Source of the DNA: Paraniabella ginsengisoli
Lineage (GTDB): Bacteria > Bacteroidota > Bacteroidia > Chitinophagales > Chitinophagaceae
NCBI RefSeq assembly: GCF_022513635.1
Contig: NZ_JAKWBL010000001.1
Location: 1,674,001 to 1,738,000, forward strand
Direction of reading: 5' to 3'
DNA: 64,000 nucleotides
How positions within the stretch are numbered: the stretch's first letter is position 1; each line of letters starts with the position of its first letter. The notes below the pieces were generated by a model. It saw only the letters and a program-made list of their open reading frames with translations, was not told the DNA's origin and did not search any database. A program made the position numbers and the translations under genes. Below are positions 57,805 through 64,000 of the stretch, piece after piece.

Positions 57805-58878
57805 TTATAAAATCAATGGAAGTTTTAAACGAGCAGTAACTTTGTTTGGTGAAGATTGTAAAATCTCAAAATCAGCATTATCTCCATACATCAATTTCAG
57901 TCGTTCAAGAATACTTTTAATTCCAAAACCTCCGCCTTGTTGTTGTTCTTTTAGTTTCCCGGTATTTTCTACAGTAAGCACTAAAATATGATCATCCATT
58001 TCCGATATTAACTTTACCACACCTCCGTTTACTTCCTCGCTGATGCCATGTTTAATGGCATTTTCTACCAGCATTTGAAGCATCATTGGTGGCACTGGTT
58101 GTCCAGTAGTTTTTTCATCGATTTCATATTCAATAACCAACCGGTCTTCAAAACGCATTTGCTCTAATGCAAGATAATCTTTTATGATATTTAATTCATC
58201 TGTCAGCGGCACGGTTTCCGACTTATCAATATTGATACTGCTTCGCAGGATATTGCTCAATTCGGTAATAGCTGTTCTGGCTCTTTGGGGATTTTCATCA
58301 ACCATTGCTCGAATGCCGTTCAAAGCATTGAATATAAAATGCGGATTAATATGTGTCTTTATTGTTTTTAATTCTAATTCTTTGATATGAGATTTTAGCT
58401 TGAGAGTATCAATTTGCTCTTTCTGTGCTGCAATTATATAATGATATACAAAGTAAATTGCGCTCCATGGTGTGAAAAATATAACCCAGGCTAGTGCATT
58501 ATTCAATATCATGAGGAGTAATGATTTATTAAAAATCATTTTCTCAGCTTTAATAATAAGTCCGAGTCGTTTATAAACAATCAACTCAATAATTCCTGTC
58601 AAAAAAGAGGTTAACAACATTAGCAGCAGAATTAATGCTATTTGGACAGATATTTTCTTGTTAAACACCCCCATTTTTAAAATTGCAATGCGCAGGAAAT
58701 GTGTCATAACAAGGCCAAGGAGGGCAAAGCCAGCCGCTCGTTGAATAATGATCAGGCGTTCTTCGGGGATGTTCAGTCGGTCTACAGACCAGGCTCCAAA
58801 AATATGCCACAAAAAGAAACAACCCCAGCCAAATAGCTGAAGAAGCCAGTAATGTTTTTTACCAAGGATCATACACAA
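57805..58878 (-). CDS. LytS-type sensor histidine kinase
   Basis: 357 residues. Four hydrophobic helices in the first 160 residues, a short linker and the His_kinase domain with the phospho-acceptor in THINPHFIFNALNGIRAM, followed by an HATPase domain (LQMLVENAIKHGISEE, GGGFGIKSILERLKLMYG). It phosphorylates the LytTR regulator that starts downstream. An internal ATG at 58872 is an alternative start. Signal unknown. Confidence 0.93.
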   Translation of the reverse strand: MCMILGKKHYWLLQLFGWGCFFLWHIFGAWSVDRLNIPEERLIIIQRAAGFALLGLVMTHFLRIAILKMGVFNKKISVQIALILLLMLLTSFLTGIIELIVYKRLGLIIKAEKMIFNKSLLLMILNNALAWVIFFTPWSAIYFVYHYIIAAQKEQIDTLKLKSHIKELELKTIKTHINPHFIFNALNGIRAMVDENPQRARTAITELSNILRSSINIDKSETVPLTDELNIIKDYLALEQMRFEDRLVIEYEIDEKTTGQPVPPMMLQMLVENAIKHGISEEVNGGVVKLISEMDDHILVLTVENTGKLKEQQQGGGFGIKSILERLKLMYGDNADFEILQSSPNKVTARLKLPLIL

Positions 58879-59034
58879 ATCTAAGTATTCAAAGGAAAGA
58901 TTTTATTTATAAATTATCAGTGGTTTGCAATACTTATGAACGGGTTTGCAAGTTGATAGGTTTATAAGTTGAAGTGCTGATAAGAGGAGTTTCCTATAAA
59001 CCTGTCAACTTGTGAACTTTTCAACTTTTCAACT

Positions 59035-59042
59035 TACTTTTG
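59035..59042 (+). promoter_or_regulatory. Candidate Bacteroidota -7 box (TACTTTTG)
   Basis: TACTTTTG matches TAnnTTTG, 20 bases before the dxs ATG. A TTG at 59010-59012 sits 22 bases upstream, close to the 19-21 expected for the -33 element. Confidence 0.45.
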
Positions 59043-59062
59043 CTTCATAATTATATCTCTGA

Positions 59063-60991
59063 ATGACTATTACGCCAGGTCCACTACTACAAAATGTCAA
59101 TAATCCTGAGGATTTGAAAAAGATCCCGATGGAACAGTTACATGAGTTTTGTGAAGAACTCAGGCAATATATTATTGATGTGGTAAGCGTTCATGGGGGA
59201 CATTTTGCTGCCAGTCTTGGCGTAGTGGAGTTAACAACTGCTTTGCATTATGTTTACAACACTCCTTACGATCAGTTGGTTTGGGACGTAGGCCATCAAG
59301 CTTACGGACATAAAATAATTACTGGTAGAAAAGACAATTTTGAAACCAACAGAAAGTATAAAGGGTTAAGCGGTTTCCCTAAAAGGTCAGAGAGTGAGTA
59401 TGATACTTTTGGAGTAGGGCATTCGTCCACATCAATTTCTGCAGCTTTAGGAATGGCCATGGCTGCTAAATATAAAGGAGAAGAAGATCGTAAAGTAGTT
59501 GCAGTTATTGGGGATGGTTCAATGACTGCGGGTATGGCTTTTGAAGCGATGAATCATGCTGGCGTAGCTAACACAGACATGCTGATCGTTTTAAATGATA
59601 ACGGCATCGGTATCGACCCCAACGTTGGTGCATTAAAAGAATATCTGACAGATATTACTATTTCTCCAACCTACAATAAAATAAAAGATGATGTATGGAA
59701 GGCGTTGGGTAAGTTGCCTGTAGGTAAAAAGTTTAGCCGCAGCATGGCGCATAAACTTACCGAAGGCATTAAAGGAATGGTAAGCAGTAGCGCTAATTTA
59801 TTTGAAGCACTAAAGCTGCGTTATTTTGGCCCAATCGACGGACATAATATTAGCAAGCTGGTTGATACGTTAAATGACCTGAAAAGTATTCCCGGTCCCA
59901 AGATCCTACATATTATTACAACAAAAGGGAAAGGATATGCGCTGGCTGAAAAAGATCAAACCAAGTGGCACGCACCTGGCCTTTTTGATAAAGTAACCGG
60001 CGAGATTTATAAAAAGAAATTTGATACACCACAGGCACCTAAATACCAGGATGTATTTGGCAAAACCATTATTGAGCTTGCTAAGCAGAATGATAAAATA
60101 TTTGGTATAACGCCGGCCATGCCTTCAGGTTCTTCACTAAAATACATGATGGAAGAAATGCCGGACAGAGCTTTCGATGTAGGTATTTGCGAACAACACG
60201 CAGCTACATTAAGCGCCGGTATGGCTACTCAAGGGTTGAGAGTATTTTGTAATATCTATTCTTCTTTCATGCAAAGAGCGTATGACCAGGTGGTGCATGA
60301 TATTGCGATTCAAAAATTGCCTGTGGTTCTTTGTCTTGACAGAGCCGGGCTAGTTGGTGATGATGGTCCAACCCATCATGGTTGTTATGATATTGCTTAT
60401 TTCCGTTGCATTCCAAATATGATTGTAAGCTCGCCGATGAACGAAGCAGAATTGCGTAATTTGATGTACACGGCGCAGTTAGAATCAACTCAGTTTCCTT
60501 TTATAATACGTTATCCGCGTGGTGAAGGAATGATGCCTGAATGGCAAACACCGATGCAACAAGTTGAAATTGGAAAAGGCAGAAAATTGAAAGACGGGCA
60601 GAGTATTGCGATTCTTTCTTTCGGCCATCCGGGGAATTTTGCAGCGGCGGCTATTCGAGATGTTAAGCATGATGGATTAAATCCGGCACATTATGATATG
60701 CGCTTTGCAAAGCCTTTAGATGAAGCATTGCTACATGAGGCTTTGAGTAATTATGATAAAATAATAACCGTTGAAGATGGAACAGTTGTAGGCGGTTTTG
60801 GAACGGCGATATTAGAGTTTATGGCGCAGCACGGTTATAAAAATGAGATTAAGATATTAGGTATACCCGACAGATTAGTAGAACATGGCACGCCAAAAGA
60901 ATTACATCGCGAATGTGGTTACGATGCTGAAGGTATTGCAAATACGATCCGGTCTTTAATGGCTGTGAAAGTGTCTGTTTCTGTTCACTAA
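59063..60991 (+). CDS. dxs: 1-deoxy-D-xylulose-5-phosphate synthase
   Basis: 642 residues, full length. First enzyme of the non-mevalonate isoprenoid pathway, thiamine-diphosphate dependent: pyruvate plus glyceraldehyde-3-phosphate gives DXP. Family motifs HVGHQAYGHKIITGRKD-type (DVGHQAYGHKIITGR), VIGDGSMTAGMAFEAMNHAG and GDDGPTHHG are conserved. Its isoprenoids feed, among others, the GGGP synthase product seen at 52660. A terminator follows. Confidence 0.97.
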   Translation: MTITPGPLLQNVNNPEDLKKIPMEQLHEFCEELRQYIIDVVSVHGGHFAASLGVVELTTALHYVYNTPYDQLVWDVGHQAYGHKIITGRKDNFETNRKYKGLSGFPKRSESEYDTFGVGHSSTSISAALGMAMAAKYKGEEDRKVVAVIGDGSMTAGMAFEAMNHAGVANTDMLIVLNDNGIGIDPNVGALKEYLTDITISPTYNKIKDDVWKALGKLPVGKKFSRSMAHKLTEGIKGMVSSSANLFEALKLRYFGPIDGHNISKLVDTLNDLKSIPGPKILHIITTKGKGYALAEKDQTKWHAPGLFDKVTGEIYKKKFDTPQAPKYQDVFGKTIIELAKQNDKIFGITPAMPSGSSLKYMMEEMPDRAFDVGICEQHAATLSAGMATQGLRVFCNIYSSFMQRAYDQVVHDIAIQKLPVVLCLDRAGLVGDDGPTHHGCYDIAYFRCIPNMIVSSPMNEAELRNLMYTAQLESTQFPFIIRYPRGEGMMPEWQTPMQQVEIGKGRKLKDGQSIAILSFGHPGNFAAAAIRDVKHDGLNPAHYDMRFAKPLDEALLHEALSNYDKIITVEDGTVVGGFGTAILEFMAQHGYKNEIKILGIPDRLVEHGTPKELHRECGYDAEGIANTIRSLMAVKVSVSVH

Positions 60992-61015
60992 AAAGTACTG
61001 ATATTTATTTTGTAT

Positions 61016-61044
61016 ATCCCCGTTGTTAAAACGGGGATTTTTTT
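61016..61044 (+). terminator. Intrinsic terminator of dxs
   Basis: Stem ATCCCCGTT / AACGGGGAT with a five-base loop, then seven T bases; 25 bases past the stop. Confidence 0.92.
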
Positions 61045-61351
61045 AATTATGATAGCTTTGTTGGAATTTTAATTTTTGATTAAAGAAATGCAATAGGTGT
61101 TCCTGTTAATTCACTAATCGAATCCTGATTCACGCAATTGCGCCGAATATGTTGGATGAGGTATACTCTGCTGATAAAAAGTGCGACGCAAGACCGATGC
61201 TACATATTTACTGCCGATTCAATAAAAAATTCATATTCTTTCCGTTGCTTTTGATGAAGAACATAATAATATTTGTTATTATTGTAACCGATTTCATTCG
61301 ATATTGATTTTGCCCACGATTGTTATAAAACTTACTTAATTCAAATAGCAT
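61045..61351. other. Intergenic region between dxs and the third Gfo/Idh/MocA gene
   Basis: About 300 AT-rich bases that must hold the promoter of the oxidoreductase gene. I see no gene and no clear repeat. Confidence 0.5.
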
Positions 61352-62626
61352 ATGAATAGAAAGAAATTCTTATCCCAAACTGCAATGGGTGTAGCTGCTT
61401 TTACCATTATTCCGAGAAATGTTTTAGGTGGAAAAGGTTATGTTGCTCCAAGTGATCGGATTGCGCTAGGTTATATAGGCCTGGGGCGTCAAAGTCTTGG
61501 ACTGTTGGGAAATATCAATAAATGTAAAGAAACAATTGTGCTCGCTGCATGTGATGTAGACAAAAGAAAACTGGAGCGTTTCGTTGGTCATGCTGAAAAG
61601 GAAAATGAGTCAAAAGTAAAAACGGCGGTGAAAGGCTATGCTATGTACCGGGAGCTCTTAGATCGTAAGGACATTGATGCGGTAGTAATTGCAACACCCG
61701 ATCATTGGCATGCACAAATAGTAGTTGATGCAGCTAAAGCCGGTAAGGATATATATTGTGAAAAACCTTTATCCTTAACTATTGCGGAGGGTCGTGCAAT
61801 GGTGGACGCAACACGGAAACACAAACGTGTTTTTCAAACCGGCAGCATGCAGCGTTCCTGGGCTTCGTTTAGAAAAGCGGTTGAACTTATCAGGAATGGC
61901 TACATTGGAAATGTAAAAGAAGTTAATGTATCTGTTGGACCACCACCAAAGGAAAATGATTTCCCTATAGTTGATGCTCCTGATTATATTGATTGGGATA
62001 TGTGGATTGGCCCTTCGGCTTACAATGGATATAGTCCCGTTTTGGCTAATCCGATTGGAGCAACTGAGTGGGCGCTGTGGCGTGAATACCGGAATTTTGG
62101 CGGAGGATATGTTACTGATTGGGGCGCGCACATGTTCGACATTGTGCAGTGGGCATTAGATAAAGATCATTCAGGACCTGTTCGCTTTGTTCCGCCGTCT
62201 ACACCTGCAACAACGGGTTGCTATTTTGAGTATGATAATGGAATAAAAGTTACGCATACTAAATGGGGTGAAGGGAATGCAATTCAATTTATCGGCGATG
62301 AAGGAACCCTGGAAGTGAGCCGAAGCTTTTTAAGGTCGAAACCTGAAAATATAGTCAATCTTGATATTAAGGCAACTGATAAACACGTATATAAAAGTGA
62401 TGATCATTATCAGGATTGGATTGATGCAGTAAAGAAACGTAGCAAGCCTATTTGTGATGTAGAAATCGGACATCGAACCGCAAGTGTGTGTAATGCCATG
62501 AACATTGCTTATTTGTTGCAACGCCCGCTTAACTGGAATCCCAGAAGAGAAACATTTAATGATGATGACGCCGATAAGTTGCGTTCAAGAATCTATCGCG
62601 GAAATTGGGATTTTACTAAGTTTTAA
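61352..62626 (+). CDS. Gfo/Idh/MocA-family oxidoreductase, Tat-like signal
   Basis: 424 residues. Start MNRKKFLSQTAMGVAAFTIIP with RKK and a hydrophobic core is a Tat-like signal. NAD(P) domain (ALGYIGLGRQSLGLL, AACDVDKRKLER), the motif HWHAQIVVDAAKAGKDIYCEKPLSLTIAEG (shortened here: HWHAQIVVDAAKAGKDIYCE) and the substrate domain with VTDWGAHMFDIVQWAL and LNWNPRRETF are conserved. Closely related to the Tat-exported enzyme at 16266, but the two are in separate loci, and this one has an intact frame. Substrate unknown. Confidence 0.92.
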   Translation: MNRKKFLSQTAMGVAAFTIIPRNVLGGKGYVAPSDRIALGYIGLGRQSLGLLGNINKCKETIVLAACDVDKRKLERFVGHAEKENESKVKTAVKGYAMYRELLDRKDIDAVVIATPDHWHAQIVVDAAKAGKDIYCEKPLSLTIAEGRAMVDATRKHKRVFQTGSMQRSWASFRKAVELIRNGYIGNVKEVNVSVGPPPKENDFPIVDAPDYIDWDMWIGPSAYNGYSPVLANPIGATEWALWREYRNFGGGYVTDWGAHMFDIVQWALDKDHSGPVRFVPPSTPATTGCYFEYDNGIKVTHTKWGEGNAIQFIGDEGTLEVSRSFLRSKPENIVNLDIKATDKHVYKSDDHYQDWIDAVKKRSKPICDVEIGHRTASVCNAMNIAYLLQRPLNWNPRRETFNDDDADKLRSRIYRGNWDFTKF

Positions 62627-62656
62627 TAATGAACTTGTTTAAACTTTTTGAATAAA

Positions 62657-62788
62657 ACACATAGATACATAGCATTTGCTTCGTTTTAGGATATATAACA
62701 TCCGCCGAAGGCGGAACATAGCCTCCGGCAAATAACGATTATGTGTATTTATGTCTCCTGTTTATCGTAAGATCTATGTTACTATGTG
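62657..62788. repeat. CACATAG..CTATGTG dyad repeat family, copy 2
   Basis: CACATAGATACATAG (62657-62671) pairs imperfectly with CTATGTTACTATGTG (62774-62788). A CCGCCGAAGGCGG hairpin (62701-62713) sits inside. Related to the perfect hairpin at 46973-47017. Confidence 0.7.
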
Positions 62789-62912
62789 GTGAAAAATAAG
62801 TTTAAACAACTCCAATAACAGTTTCTTTCAACCATGATTTTTGAGGAAGGCATTAAAAAAGCTTCCTGCATAGAAACATAAATTCTCAAATTACCTTTTA
62901 TCTTCGCGCTCT

Positions 62913-63916
62913 ATGAGCAACGAAAAAGAAATTGTGGTAAGTGGCGTGCGTCCTACCGGTAATTTGCATTTGGGTAATTATTTTGGTGCTTTGCGCAATT
63001 ACGTAAAAATGCAGGATGAATATAATTGCTATTTTTTATAGCTAATCTTCATTCGCTTACAACCCACCCTGATACAAAAGAACTTAAAGAAAATGTACTG
63101 CATGTTGTTTCAGAATATCTGGCATGTGGTTTAGATCCAAATAAAGTGATCTTATATTGCCAAAGCGATTTACCCCAAACTGCAGAACTCTATTTGTTTC
63201 TTAATATGATGGCATATAAAGGTGAGTTGGAAAAAACAACAACCTTTAAAGATAAAGTACGTTTACAACCAGAGAATGTAAATGCCGGATTGCTGACATA
63301 CCCTGTTTTAATGGCAGCTGATATATTGATACATCGCGCCAAGTTGGTTCCTGTCGGTAAAGATCAGGAGCAACATCTTGAAATGACACGCACATTTGCC
63401 AATCGTTTCAACCATAGGTATGGCGATGTTTTTCCAGAAGCGAAAGCTTTTAATTTTGGAGCACAATTATTAAAAGTTCCCAGTCTTGACGGTGCTGGAA
63501 AAATGAGTAAAAGCGAAAATCAGTACGCTACTATTTATTTATCGGATGATGATGAATTGATCCGTAAAAAAATAATGAAAGCCAAAACCGACGCAGGTCC
63601 TACAGAATCGAACAGTGCTAAACCTGATTACATTGAAAATGTTTTCGACTTGATGAAATTGGTAAGCCAACAAGATGTGATCGAAAAATTTGAAGCAGAT
63701 TACAACAACTGTAATATCAGATACGGTGATATGAAGAAGCAACTCGCTGAAGATATGGTGAAATATATTGCTCCCATACGACAAAGAGCCAGCGACATTC
63801 GCGCAAATACAGCAGATCTTAATATTATTTTAAAAGTAGGCGCTCAAAAAGCGGCCGAAAGTGCAGATAGAACAATTAGTGAAGTGCGTAAAGCGATGGG
63901 CTTAAAATATTTTTAG
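62913..63916 (+). CDS. trpS: Tryptophanyl-tRNA synthetase (frameshifted)
   Basis: About 334 residues. Class I synthetase: HIGH-like [25 protein letters not shown] motif [15 protein letters not shown], and the [17 protein letters not shown] core. The start is ATG 62913 ([11 protein letters not shown]); a T6 run at 63032-63037 lacks a base, and its repair gives [19 protein letters not shown]. Charges tRNA-Trp. Monocistronic; ends near the window edge. Confidence 0.95.
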
Positions 63917-64000
63917 AACATTAAGAAAAGAGTTACTATTTTCAAGCTTTAAACATCTTGCTTATAAGTCAAGGCTTATAGCATTAAGCACACTTGCACA

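Noticed and set aside
1..64000. tRNA, rRNA, CRISPR or prophage regions
   Set aside because: I looked for conserved tRNA/rRNA words, regular spacer repeats and phage structural genes on both strands and found none; this was by eye, so short RNA genes could have been missed.

Overview
The window reads as a chromosomal segment of a Bacteroidota, most likely in or near the Chitinophagaceae. The evidence is a SusC/SusD outer-membrane pair, many short lipoprotein and Gfo/Idh/MocA genes, a mitochondrial-type aconitase beside AcnB, a GGGP-synthase family enzyme, DUF4293 and DUF4097 proteins, an agmatine deiminase pathway, TAnnTTTG-type -7 boxes and AT-rich intergenic DNA without obvious Shine-Dalgarno sequences. 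I saw no rRNA or tRNA genes, CRISPR array, prophage or intact insertion sequence.

The most important technical point is that about 25 genes or gene parts are broken by single-base frameshifts. Almost every break lies in an A/T (rarely G/C) homopolymer of 5-9 bases and is repaired by adding one base. This is the signature of uncorrected homopolymer under-calling, probably long-read data, not gene decay. I therefore give whole-gene coordinates across these breaks and state where each break lies. One break fuses two overlapping genes, ada and alkB, into a false single ORF.

Layout. 0-6 kb: a SnoaL-like gene, an ECF sigma/anti-sigma/DUF4097 operon, a membrane histidine kinase, an exported repeat-like protein and a PspC protein. 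6-12 kb: a decayed 5' fragment of an acnA copy, then acnB and acnA. 12-23 kb: a leftward carbohydrate locus (SusC, SusD, two Gfo/Idh/MocA oxidoreductases, a PmoA-like protein and a ThuA protein). Its two transcription units share an identical 15-bp operator-like sequence at a similar distance from each first gene. 23-38 kb: an ECF sigma factor, uvrA, a lipocalin-like lipoprotein, an IS200-type remnant, ada-alkB, a MscS channel, aguA and aguB with a four-helix-bundle gene between them, glyA, a YoeB-type toxin-antitoxin pair and a sugar nucleotidyltransferase.

40.2-44.65 kb is the most unusual part. Six small genes, all on the minus strand and nearly all encoding exported, lipid-anchored or membrane proteins, are separated by long imperfect inverted repeats that share arms and end in CCAAC/GTTGG or ATAAC/GTTAT boxes. 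The end boxes of a single unit complement each other, as in integron gene cassettes. No integrase is present in the window, so this looks like an integrase-less cassette array with non-canonical core sites. Next to it is a cluster of ACGTGG..CCACGT palindromes and a conserved gene of unknown function.

45-64 kb: nitronate monooxygenase, a large exported MG2/CnaB-like protein with four frameshifts, DUF486, gamma-glutamyltransferase, GGGP synthase, a flavin-dependent oxidoreductase, an M28 peptidase, a second toxin-antitoxin pair, a LytS/LytTR two-component system, dxs, a third Gfo/Idh/MocA enzyme and trpS. Many intergenic regions hold long dyad repeats of several recurrent families.
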